Source: Sphingobacteriaceae bacterium (GTDB taxonomy: Bacteria; Bacteroidota; Bacteroidia; Sphingobacteriales; Sphingobacteriaceae). Taken from it: a stretch of 64,000 bases of DNA. The translations under genes were made by a program, and so were the position numbers. Under the pieces are notes generated by a model. That model was not told the origin of the DNA, did not search any database, and saw only the letters and a list, made by a program, of their open reading frames with translations. The DNA lies in the NCBI GenBank assembly GCA_014380615.1, contig JACMJM010000012.1, forward strand, positions 1-64,000. Direction: 5' to 3'. This document shows, in pieces, positions 25,843 to 33,776 of the stretch (the first letter of the stretch is position 1; each line of letters begins with the position of its first letter).

Positions 25843-27972
25843 TCAATCCACCACCATCCTTTTCCGCTCAAGCACAGCCATAGCCAACCTAATTTTATGA
25901 TAAGGCACTTGTTCCTGCAAATGATCGAACACAGGCTTTAAAGCTTTAGCTTCCCCTGTAACTTCAATTGCGCGCTTCACAATTTTTACTTCTTCATCCG
26001 AAACTAACGACGCAATGCTGCCTATTTTACTGTTTATGTACAGGTGAGCAATGTGAGAGTAAATAGTCGTCTCATGAAGCCCTCTTTTTTCGGCAGCTTG
26101 TGCTGGGGTCATCCCGGCTTTTAATAATTCAAGGGTATCCTGGTAAGTATCCACTTTCGATTTTTTGGTAGTGCTTCCATCCAGAAAATTGCTGATCGCA
26201 TCTAAAAAGGCCTGGCCATATTTATACATCTTATGTTCCCCCACTCCCGAAATTAACAGCATTTCTTCCTGCGTTAAAGGCTTCTCCTTTACCATTTCCT
26301 GCAATACCGCATCACTGAAAATAATATAGGCCGGTACATCTTCCTGAGCTGCAAAACGCAAACGAACTTGCTTTAGGCGACTAAATAAGTCTTCTTGCGG
26401 CTTTACCGAAACCTTTGTGCGTTTTTGGATCGCTTGTTTTTCAACTTTTACCAAAGGCTGAAGCGTTGTTAGCTCCACCGTTTTTCTGCCAAAAAGTATG
26501 TCTTTGCCGGAAGGAGTGATCTTCAAAGCAAAACCTTCGTCGTAGGCCATTTCAATAATCCCGAGATTCAGCATTTGCATCAGGTATCGCTGCCAGTCAA
26601 CTGCTCCTATCTCTGCTCCGGCCCCGTGGGTTTTTAAGGTGTCATAGCCCGCTTGCAGTATTTCCGCTTTACGCGATCCTCGCAAAACGTCGATGATCAT
26701 ATTGGCTCCCTCGGTTTCTCCCGTGCGGTAAATGGCCGACAATGCCTTTTGAACCAAAATAGTTCCGTCAAAATGCTTTCGCGGATTTTTACATACATCA
26801 CAGTTTCCGCAGTTTTCGTCCAGACTTTCTGAAAAGTAGTTGAGCAAAATTTTACGTCGGCAAAAATCAGCTTCAGCATAATGCTGGATACGTTTTAACT
26901 TTTCTAAATTAATTTCCGACTGAGCACTTTGAGCCGCAAACTTATTCAGCATGGTGAGGTCGGCGTAGTTATAATAAAGGATGGTCTCAGATGGAAGTCC
27001 GTCGCGGCCGGCCCGCCCAATTTCTTGGTAATAACCCTCCATGTTTTTCGGCAGATTATAGTGAATCACCCATCGCACATTCGATTTGTCGATTCCCATT
27101 CCAAATGCGATGGTGGCACAAACCACCTGCAGTTTGTCATTTATAAAATCCTCCTGAACTTTTGCCCGTGATTCTGATTTCATGCCGGCATGGTAGTAAC
27201 CGGCGTTTATCCCATAGTTTTTTAAAGCCTCGGCCACATCCTCGCAATTATTACGGCTCAGGCAATAAATAATGCCCGACTGATCTTCACGTTTATCAAT
27301 GAAGGCGGCTATTTCCTGAAGTTTTTCTTTTGTTTTTACTCCTGTTCGTACATCAAGGCTTAAATTTTTCCTGTCGAACGACGAGATAAATACGTTGGGA
27401 GAATTTAATTTGAGCTGTTTAAGGATGTCTTTGCGGGTAACTTTATCGGCCGTAGCGGTTAAAGCAATAAAAGGTACATGACTGAATTTCTTTCGCAGCA
27501 AGCCCAGTTGGGTGTATTCGGGCCGGAAATCATGGCCCCAGGATGAAATACAATGCGCTTCATCAATAGCAAACATAGAAGGTTTTGCCATTTGGGTAAT
27601 CATCTGCAGGTCAGAAATCAACTTTTCCGGGGAAACGTACAGTAAGCCTATTTCATTTCTATAGCAGGCTTCCAAAATAGTCTGCTGTTCTTCCTGCGAT
27701 TGCGAACTGTTTAGAAATGCCGCGGCTATTCCGTTTGCTCTTAAAGCATCCACCTGATCTTTCATTAAGGATATCAGCGGAGAAACTACTATACAGATGC
27801 CATCCAGCATTAATGCGGGGATTTGATAACACACAGACTTCCCGCCGCCAGTAGGCATCAATACCAATATATCGCGGCCAGAAACTACCTGCTGAATAAT
27901 TTCTTCCTGCGGAGGCCGGAACGTATCATATCCAAAATATTTTTTTAAAATTTGGCTGGCAGAAGATGGCAT
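25843..27972 (-). CDS. recQ: ATP-dependent DNA helicase RecQ
   Basis: RecQ, 709 residues from the ATG chosen here, a 3'-5' DNA helicase for recombination and fork repair. Walker A is LMPTGGGKS near residues 39-47; motif II is DEAHCISSWGHDFRPEY; motif VI is YYQEIGRAGRDGLPS. The zinc-binding RQC region has CRRKILLNYF and CGNCDVC. The HRDC domain follows (LISGVGEHKMYKYG). The C-terminal 100 residues form an extra helix-turn-helix region (TPAQAAEKRGLHETTIYSHI), common in Bacteroidota RecQ. A TATTTTTG element lies 16 bases before the ATG. Confidence 0.94.
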   Translation of the reverse strand: MPSSASQILKKYFGYDTFRPPQEEIIQQVVSGRDILVLMPTGGGKSVCYQIPALMLDGICIVVSPLISLMKDQVDALRANGIAAAFLNSSQSQEEQQTILEACYRNEIGLLYVSPEKLISDLQMITQMAKPSMFAIDEAHCISSWGHDFRPEYTQLGLLRKKFSHVPFIALTATADKVTRKDILKQLKLNSPNVFISSFDRKNLSLDVRTGVKTKEKLQEIAAFIDKREDQSGIIYCLSRNNCEDVAEALKNYGINAGYYHAGMKSESRAKVQEDFINDKLQVVCATIAFGMGIDKSNVRWVIHYNLPKNMEGYYQEIGRAGRDGLPSETILYYNYADLTMLNKFAAQSAQSEINLEKLKRIQHYAEADFCRRKILLNYFSESLDENCGNCDVCKNPRKHFDGTILVQKALSAIYRTGETEGANMIIDVLRGSRKAEILQAGYDTLKTHGAGAEIGAVDWQRYLMQMLNLGIIEMAYDEGFALKITPSGKDILFGRKTVELTTLQPLVKVEKQAIQKRTKVSVKPQEDLFSRLKQVRLRFAAQEDVPAYIIFSDAVLQEMVKEKPLTQEEMLLISGVGEHKMYKYGQAFLDAISNFLDGSTTKKSKVDTYQDTLELLKAGMTPAQAAEKRGLHETTIYSHIAHLYINSKIGSIASLVSDEEVKIVKRAIEVTGEAKALKPVFDHLQEQVPYHKIRLAMAVLERKRMVVD

Positions 27973-27987
27973 TTTGAAAGATTTGCT

Positions 27988-27995
27988 CAAAAATA
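27988..27995 (-). promoter_or_regulatory. Putative -7 element of recQ
   Basis: On the minus strand TATTTTTG matches TAnnTTTG and ends 16 bases before the ATG at 27972. This supports the ATG start over the TTG at 27990, which overlaps the element. Confidence 0.5.
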
Positions 27996-28255
27996 AGAAT
28001 TTATAGGCGTGCTTATATCGAAGGGGGAGATTTATCTAAAGAGTGTATTACTTAAATTTATTCAAATTATCTGAAGGAAGAAATGATTATTTGTGAGCCG
28101 AGAATAGATTATCGCAAGCCTATGATTTTTTTGATTTGAGACATCCCGAACCATTTCTAAAATAAGCCGTATCAGGGATAGAACCATCAATCTGGCATTG
28201 GCTTTTGCTTTAAAAGATATTATAAGTAACTTCCGAATGTTGTTTGCTACATACT

Positions 28256-29119
28256 ATGCATATTTTAAATAGTCCGGCCTGGCTTAATCAGTTTCAATAC
28301 GCTTATTCGAGGTTCGAAGAAATTCCTCAATCTGTATTTGATGAAATAAATAATGATCTGGATAAGATTATATCGCCCCAACCGGAAGTAACTATTCTTA
28401 TATCGGCCTGGAACGAAGAGATTAATATTTTGCGTTGTATAGCCAGTCTTTCGAAAACGAAAACAACACGGCCCATCGAGATTATTGTAGTGAACAATAA
28501 TTCGAAGGATAAAACGCAGGCTACTCTTGATAAATTACATATTAGGTCATTGTTTGAAGAGGCCCAGGGCTGTGGCCCTGCAAGGCAAACCGGACAGCAA
28601 AATGCCTTGGGAAAATATATTCTGTTGGCTGATGCCGATTGCTTTTACCCTGACTGCTGGGTAGATAAAATGATCAATGTGTTATCAAAACCCGGTGTTG
28701 TTTGTGTTTACGGAAGATATTCGTTTATAAGCGAGCCCGGTTTCCCCAGATGGAAGCTAAAGTTGCTTGAGACGATGAAAGATGTGATCGCAGAATTCAG
28801 GCACCTTAACCAGCCTTATTTAAACACATACGGGATAAGTATGGGCTATATCAGGGAATTTGGATTGAAAGTAGGCTTTATCAGAACAAAGTTTTGGGGA
28901 GACGACGGCCAACTTGCCTTGGGCTTACTTGACTATGGAAAAATAAAGCAAGTGCGATCGAACCGGGCCAGGGCATGGACAGGCCCCAGAAGCCTGCAAA
29001 GAGACGGTACTTTATATGAGGCCCTAAAGCTTCGGCTGAATAAGGAGTTTAAACGTTTCTTTGCCAATTTTAAAAAGCATTCTCCCGAAAGAATGAAAAC
29101 AGATGAGCCTTTAGACTAG
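28256..29119 (+). CDS. Family 2 glycosyltransferase
   Basis: A 287-residue GT-A fold glycosyltransferase. The family 2 core is seen from residue 44: VTILISAWNEEINILRCIASL, then IIVVNNNSKDKT and the metal-binding LLADADCFYPD near residues 123-133 (DxD). The later WGDDGQLALGLLDYGKI contains the catalytic-base region. No transmembrane segment is evident, so it acts at the cytoplasmic face of the membrane. ATG 28256 is preferred to a TTG 12 bases upstream. It is followed after one base by a second glycosyltransferase. Confidence 0.85.
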   Translation: MHILNSPAWLNQFQYAYSRFEEIPQSVFDEINNDLDKIISPQPEVTILISAWNEEINILRCIASLSKTKTTRPIEIIVVNNNSKDKTQATLDKLHIRSLFEEAQGCGPARQTGQQNALGKYILLADADCFYPDCWVDKMINVLSKPGVVCVYGRYSFISEPGFPRWKLKLLETMKDVIAEFRHLNQPYLNTYGISMGYIREFGLKVGFIRTKFWGDDGQLALGLLDYGKIKQVRSNRARAWTGPRSLQRDGTLYEALKLRLNKEFKRFFANFKKHSPERMKTDEPLD

Positions 29120-29120
29120 T

Positions 29121-29885
29121 ATGGCGAGCCATTTCGATAGTGTTACCTTATTAATTACGCATTACAACAGAAGCAGCTCGCTTGAGCATTTGTTAAAGTC
29201 GTATAGAGCCCTTGGCTGTTCATTCGGAGATATTGTGGTTTCTGATGACGGCAGCAAACCCGAACACCTGAGCCGGTTGAATGAACTTAAAGAAGAATAT
29301 TCCTTTAACCTGATTACAACACCCGAAAACAGGGGACTGGGAAATAATATCAATAAGGGACAGGATGCAGTTAAAACATCCTACACGCTTTACGTACAAG
29401 AGGATTTTGAACCGGCAGCCGATTTTGCGCTGCACTTTGGCAATGCCCTTAACATGATGGATGAGAAAGAGGAGTTGGATATTGTTCGCTTTTATTCTTA
29501 TCTGAAATACCCTTATTTAAGGCCTTACAAAAATGGCTTCTCCGAAATGCTTATCAAGCCCTGGGGTTTTAATTATAAGAAAATCTACTATTACAGCGAT
29601 CATCCTCATTTAAGAAGGACATCTTTTTTTGAAAAATTCGGCCGTTACCCTGAGGGTTTAAAAGGCGACCGAACCGAATATCTGATGTGCGTTTCTTTTA
29701 TCAGAAACAAAGGAAAGGGGTTGTTTTTCGACGATTACAAAGCATTGTTTTACCAAAAAAATTCTGAAGCTGAGCCCAGCACCATGACCTATCGAAGCAA
29801 GTGGACGCAGAGTAATAATTTTTTTATCTCAATGGTGAGGGACCTTTACCGACAGCTTAAATATAATTACGATTTAAACAGGTAG
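29121..29885 (+). CDS. Family 2 glycosyltransferase
   Basis: A 254-residue glycosyltransferase. The N-terminal nucleotide-sugar region is VTLLITHYNRSSSLEHLLKS, followed by DIVVSDDGSKPEHL near residues 37-50. The expected DxD position is occupied by YVQEDFEPA near residues 92-100, a divergent variant. The later part is unlike standard family 2 proteins. It begins one base after the preceding glycosyltransferase gene, so the two probably act on the same glycan; the product cannot be named. Confidence 0.8.
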   Translation: MASHFDSVTLLITHYNRSSSLEHLLKSYRALGCSFGDIVVSDDGSKPEHLSRLNELKEEYSFNLITTPENRGLGNNINKGQDAVKTSYTLYVQEDFEPAADFALHFGNALNMMDEKEELDIVRFYSYLKYPYLRPYKNGFSEMLIKPWGFNYKKIYYYSDHPHLRRTSFFEKFGRYPEGLKGDRTEYLMCVSFIRNKGKGLFFDDYKALFYQKNSEAEPSTMTYRSKWTQSNNFFISMVRDLYRQLKYNYDLNR

Positions 29886-29983
29886 GTGGAGTTGATCCTT
29901 CATCGTGCTCGTTTGCACACATCCCGGCACAAAACTGCAAGAGCCAGAGTTAGCGAGTCCAGTTTTCATTTCTTCCATTATAG

Positions 29984-30015
29984 GCTCTATTCATTGCCAG
30001 CCCGGCATACTTGCG
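29984..30015 (+). repeat. 32-bp direct repeat, left copy
   Basis: The segment contains CATTGCCAGCCCGGCATAC and ends ACTTGCG. It matches 30826-30857 in 29 of 32 positions. The two copies flank the lipoprotein gene at 30083-30658. Confidence 0.7.
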
Positions 30016-30082
30016 TCAGCCCGAAGTTCGCAGTGAAGGTTATTAAAAGTTGGCAATCGTAACATAAGTGTCAGCGATGGTT

Positions 30083-30658
30083 TTACTTTTTCTTGATGAT
30101 TACTTTCCATGTTTCTAATTTGCTTTTTTCAAGTTCGTTAGAAACTTCAAAATCATTTACTTCTCCTTTATAGTCCTTTGATGCAAGAATTGCTTTTGTC
30201 AAATCAGTCGGAACGGTTGAGCTGAGTGAAACGAAAGTTTTTTCTGTTACATCTGCTAAAAACTTTAACGCATTTTTCTTGTCAGAAGAATTGTTGATGT
30301 TTAAGTTTATTGTAAGGTTTGATACGGCTGTTTCAGTTCCTTCAAGGTAATAAGCAATATTGTTCTGCATACCTACACCGTCTTTTTGTGGTCCAAATTG
30401 ATAGTAGTCAGTCAGCGAACCCCAGCCCATCTCCATAGGGTTTTTCCATTCCTTTAGTTCACCAATTCCGTTTTGCGATAATGTCGCACAGAGTTTATTT
30501 GGATTGTCAAAAGCTCCTTCATTTTTCGGTGCCTTTGTTTTGGTCTCACTTGAAGAACTATTGTTAGCAGCAGTAGAACTATTACTGTCGGATTGATTGC
30601 AACTTGTCAAAGCGAAAATTGCGAACGCTGTCAGAATTAGGAATTGTTTTTTCGTCAT
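30083..30658 (-). CDS. Putative lipoprotein, function unknown
   Basis: A 191-residue protein with a lipoprotein signal: a hydrophobic segment to about residue 18 and the lipobox LTSC at residues 17-20. A Ser/Asn-rich linker follows (SDSNSSTAANNSSSSETK), then a globular domain with LCATLSQNGIGELKEW and YQFGPQKDGVGMQNN. No known domain is recognised. The gene stands alone between two copies of a 32-bp repeat in an accessory stretch with other small genes of unknown role. Confidence 0.7.
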   Translation of the reverse strand: MTKKQFLILTAFAIFALTSCNQSDSNSSTAANNSSSSETKTKAPKNEGAFDNPNKLCATLSQNGIGELKEWKNPMEMGWGSLTDYYQFGPQKDGVGMQNNIAYYLEGTETAVSNLTINLNINNSSDKKNALKFLADVTEKTFVSLSSTVPTDLTKAILASKDYKGEVNDFEVSNELEKSKLETWKVIIKKK

Positions 30659-30825
30659 GTAGTTTAAATTTATTTTTGTCCAAATGTTCGTTTAATGCTC
30701 GTCAGTTCAAAGTTATGCGCCAGAGCCCGGTGCGGTTGTGTACCTGTGCCCACCATATTTAAACTGTTATTGATCCTGAAATTTGTATTTGCTGTTCATT
30801 GTTGCTTCTGTTAAAGCACAAGTAC

Positions 30826-30857
30826 GCTCTGCTCATTGCCAGCCCTGCATACTTGCG
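30826..30857 (+). repeat. 32-bp direct repeat, right copy
   Basis: Second copy of the 29984-30015 repeat, with CATTGCCAGCCCTGCATAC and ACTTGCG; three mismatches. Confidence 0.7.
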
Positions 30858-30904
30858 CTAAACGGGCACCTCATCGCTTACAAGCGGTGAGGCCGTCTAC
30901 TCGA

Positions 30905-31288
30905 TTACCTGTAGTTAATTTTTTGATACTCAGTTTTGTCGACTATCAGTTTCCTCTGCGACAGATATTTAATTGTAACACTTGTTTCTCCCCCCATTGA
31001 TACTAACCTAATTCTAACAGTGTCACTTTCTGTAAACAGCTCGAAATAGTCTGGATTAGTTTCGATGAGTATGTTATCCTCGCCGCGTTTTATTCCATAT
31101 TCTCTATACCCCTGAAAGTCTTTGATGAATTCAAATTTATTAGTCGTACGCTCGTCACTTTGAAGCCAAGTTCCACTTAAATGTTTCTTGACGCTATCTA
31201 ATGAGGAAATATCCGTAGGATTATCGCTTATTGAAGAACATCCACTTAGAAAGGTGATAATTGCGAGTCCGAAGAAGCGACCGATCAT
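30905..31288 (-). CDS. Small putative lipoprotein, function unknown
   Basis: A 127-residue protein with a signal peptide and lipobox (LAIITFLSGCSSISDN; Cys at residue 17). The mature part, about 110 residues, has repeated beta-strand-like stretches (GTWLQSDERTTNKFEFI, DTVRIRLVSMGGETSVTI), resembling lipocalin-like lipoproteins of Bacteroidota, though no family can be named with confidence. The gene is bracketed by 14-bp inverted repeats (30905-30918 and 31296-31309). Confidence 0.65.
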   Translation of the reverse strand: MIGRFFGLAIITFLSGCSSISDNPTDISSLDSVKKHLSGTWLQSDERTTNKFEFIKDFQGYREYGIKRGEDNILIETNPDYFELFTESDTVRIRLVSMGGETSVTIKYLSQRKLIVDKTEYQKINYR

Positions 31289-31430
31289 GGCTTGTTTAAT
31301 TACAGGTAACGTTAAGGCTTTACGTTGGGCTGGATTAGAAAGCGCCTTCGTATCGCAAGCACTAAATTAATTTAATTGTAGAAACTTACATAAATCACGT
31401 CAACCAGCCTAATGTAAAGATGGTTATGCC

Positions 31431-32000
31431 TCAGTTATTTTTTATTCCAATTCCCCCATATTTTGGAAGCATAAGGATAAAGTTTTCCATTAAATTGGGT
31501 TCAGCAAGTATGTCTTTCTTGTATTTTTGAATTGAGCTTTCAAAGCTATTTAAAAGTAGTATAACTGAGATTACATAGTTTGTGTCGTCAAGTTTTTTTA
31601 CGATTAAGTTATTGCCCCGATCTAAAATGAAATTATATACTTTACCATTTCTGTCTTTTGAATATAGTCCGAATGAATGGAGCAGCGAATTTCTTAATTG
31701 ATATAAAATTTCTTGATTTTGGCTATCAATATATTTAGCCACATAGCCTTTGAAACGGTCACCTGATTTATTTCCTTTAGTATCATTGTCGGTGAAGTAA
31801 AATTTCGATAAAAGGTCAATTCCAGCCATAATAGCCATTGTACCGGGGAATAATACTTGGAACTCAATTTTAGAATTGTCGTTCGGGTTTATTCCAAAAC
31901 TTGTCAAAATATCACGTCTTAACAAAAACAATATCGAGTAAGCTTGTTGCTTCTCGTTAAAGTCATTGGGACGTTGGAAGAAAAAATCAATTTGATTCAT
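31431..32000 (-). CDS. HEPN-like protein of a two-gene accessory unit
   Basis: A 189-residue, mainly helical protein. It contains QLRNSLLHSFGLY near residues 113-125, which matches the RNxxxH form of the HEPN ribonuclease motif (R, four residues, H). The ATG at 32000 lies five bases after the stop of the gene upstream and is preferred to an earlier start at 32054 that overlaps it by 49 bases. HEPN proteins often serve as RNase toxins in toxin-antitoxin and phage-defence systems. The family was not recognised as a whole, so the assignment rests on the motif and fold impression only. Confidence 0.5.
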   Translation of the reverse strand: MNQIDFFFQRPNDFNEKQQAYSILFLLRRDILTSFGINPNDNSKIEFQVLFPGTMAIMAGIDLLSKFYFTDNDTKGNKSGDRFKGYVAKYIDSQNQEILYQLRNSLLHSFGLYSKDRNGKVYNFILDRGNNLIVKKLDDTNYVISVILLLNSFESSIQKYKKDILAEPNLMENFILMLPKYGGIGIKNN

Positions 32001-32005
32001 ACCTA

Positions 32006-32476
32006 TTATTCTCTCACTTTTATTTTCAGTTGGCTTTCGAAATAGCTCTTCCAAAAACTTATTACGTTTTCAATTTCATCAAGAAAATAAAGAATACAAC
32101 CGTCTGCCATTTCTATTTGAAGAGTTGTTTGCGAAAAAGCTCTACTGAAAACAGAAGAAAAAGGTCCAATGCGTCTTTTAGTCTCTTTTATTAATGCTTT
32201 AGGTCTAGAGACTTTTGAATGCTTCGAACCATTAGCAATATCATGCATGATTTTTAGTGAAGGGCACTCTGGATACAAGGTTTCTCTAAAATCTCCTAAA
32301 GTCAGCATTAAATGAACTACCTTAAATTCTTCAAAAACCCAGTCAGTTAGATGCCATGCATTTGTACTTAATTCCGCAGCTTTAGCAGAAGAAGTGTTGT
32401 TTTGTTTAAAGTCTTCGTACTGATTAAGCAATTCTTTCAATTTATCTTCAGAAGTCCTTGTATCAAATGAGTACAT
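32006..32476 (-). CDS. Helical protein, partner of the HEPN-like gene, function unknown
   Basis: A 156-residue protein. It has an N-terminal helical part with NAWHLTDWVFEEF near residues 40-52 and the conserved-looking MHDIANGSKHSKVSRPK near residues 77-93, followed by a beta-rich second half. The ANGSKH segment is reminiscent of uncharacterised HEPN-like accessory proteins, but the RX4-6H motif is not intact. It lies five bases upstream of the HEPN-like gene on the same strand, so the two are probably co-expressed. No neighbours give a further clue. Confidence 0.5.
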   Translation of the reverse strand: MYSFDTRTSEDKLKELLNQYEDFKQNNTSSAKAAELSTNAWHLTDWVFEEFKVVHLMLTLGDFRETLYPECPSLKIMHDIANGSKHSKVSRPKALIKETKRRIGPFSSVFSRAFSQTTLQIEMADGCILYFLDEIENVISFWKSYFESQLKIKVRE

Positions 32477-32596
32477 GTTTTTTTATAATTGCCACTAACA
32501 TCCAGCTTTTCGCACCCCCGCGCAAATACCTCCCATAAATGTAACTTTTTTTTATTTCGTCGAACCAGACTTACCCACAAAATCCCTTAAAACAAA

Positions 32597-32620
32597 GAAT
32601 CCCGGCCTAAGCCAGGATTT
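32597..32620 (-). terminator. Terminator after sucD
   Basis: On the minus strand AATCCTGGC and GCCGGGATT pair with one wobble around TTAG, followed by CTTTGTTTT. It lies about 20 bases past the sucD stop. Confidence 0.6.
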
Positions 32621-32642
32621 CAATATCGTATAGTAATAAGAA

Positions 32643-33524
32643 TTAAGCCAAAACTTTGCTCAATTCTTCAGCCATTGCAGCACCAATTTCAGCAGGCGAT
32701 TCTACCACGCGGATTCCGCATTCGGCCATAATTCTCATTTTTGCGGCAGCGGTATCGTCAGCGCCGCCAACAATTGCTCCGGCGTGGCCCATGCGGCGTC
32801 CCGGAGGCGCTGTTTGGCCCGCGATGAAACCTACAACCGGTTTCGTTCCGTTTTCTTTGATCCAGTATGCTGCTTCAGCTTCCATGCCTCCGCCTATTTC
32901 ACCAATCATGATGATTCCTTTAGTTTCAGGGTCGTTCATAAGGAGTTTAACAGCTTCAACTGTTGGAGTTCCGATGATCGGGTCGCCACCGATACCGATA
33001 GCTGTGGTGATACCTAAGCCGGCTTTTACTACCTGATCTACCGCTTCGTAGGTTAGGGTTCCTGATTTTGAAACCACACCTACTGTACCTTTTTTGAAGA
33101 TGAATCCCGGCATAATGCCAATTTTTGATTCATCGGCAGTAATAATTCCAGGGCAGTTAGGGCCTATTAAGCGGCAATCTCTGTCGCTGATATATTCTTT
33201 CACCAGAATCATGTCCTTAGTAGGAATGCCTTCTGTGATACAAACGATAACTTTAATTCCTGCTTCAGCAGCTTCCATAATGGCGTCGGCCGCAAACGCC
33301 GGAGGTACGAAAATGATAGAAACATCGGCACCGGTTTTATCAACAGCATCCTTAACAGTGTTAAAAACTGGTCTTTCAAGGTGTGTTTGTCCACCTTTTC
33401 CAGGAGTAACCCCACCAACTACCTGGGTTCCGTACTCAATCATTTGAGATGCGTGGTACGTTCCTTCGTTGCCGGTAAAGCCTTGAACGATAACTTTTGA
33501 ATCTTTATTTACTAATACACTCAT
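32643..33524 (-). CDS. sucD: Succinate-CoA ligase subunit alpha
   Basis: SucD, 293 residues, the ADP/GDP-forming succinyl-CoA synthetase alpha subunit of the TCA cycle. The CoA-binding N-terminus shows [16 protein letters not shown] near residues 13-28. The phosphohistidine lies in [10 protein letters not shown] near residue 245, and [17 protein letters not shown] near residues 125-140 is typical. The beta subunit gene sucC is not adjacent in this window. A TAAGTTTG promoter element lies 26 bases upstream. Confidence 0.95.
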   Translation of the reverse strand: MSVLVNKDSKVIVQGFTGNEGTYHASQMIEYGTQVVGGVTPGKGGQTHLERPVFNTVKDAVDKTGADVSIIFVPPAFAADAIMEAAEAGIKVIVCITEGIPTKDMILVKEYISDRDCRLIGPNCPGIITADESKIGIMPGFIFKKGTVGVVSKSGTLTYEAVDQVVKAGLGITTAIGIGGDPIIGTPTVEAVKLLMNDPETKGIIMIGEIGGGMEAEAAYWIKENGTKPVVGFIAGQTAPPGRRMGHAGAIVGGADDTAAAKMRIMAECGIRVVESPAEIGAAMAEELSKVLA

Positions 33525-33549
33525 TTTGACGTTTTTTTCTAAAGTTTTG

Positions 33550-33557
33550 CAAACTTA
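33550..33557 (-). promoter_or_regulatory. Putative -7 element of sucD
   Basis: On the minus strand TAAGTTTG matches TAnnTTTG, with its last base 26 bases before the sucD ATG. Confidence 0.5.
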
Positions 33558-33776
33558 GATATTTTTTTTCCAAATAAATTTGAGAAATGGAGAATTTTTG
33601 AAGCTTTTTGAATGAAAACAGAGGCATTTATAAGGTTCTTGGTTTACTTCAGGTTTAATTGCTGAAATATCACAGCCTTCACCGCATCATCCTAATTTCA
33701 ACGTTTCCCCGGGTTGTGCTGCTTTAGATTTCTCCCTTTGGTCGAAAGGATAAGCAAGCTGAATGGCCCGGTACCG

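Noticed and set aside
30690..31430. Integron-like gene cassettes around the small lipoprotein genes, suggested by GTTATGC and GTTGGGC strings
   Set aside because: The strings do not have the order and spacing of attC sites relative to the genes, and no integrase gene is present.
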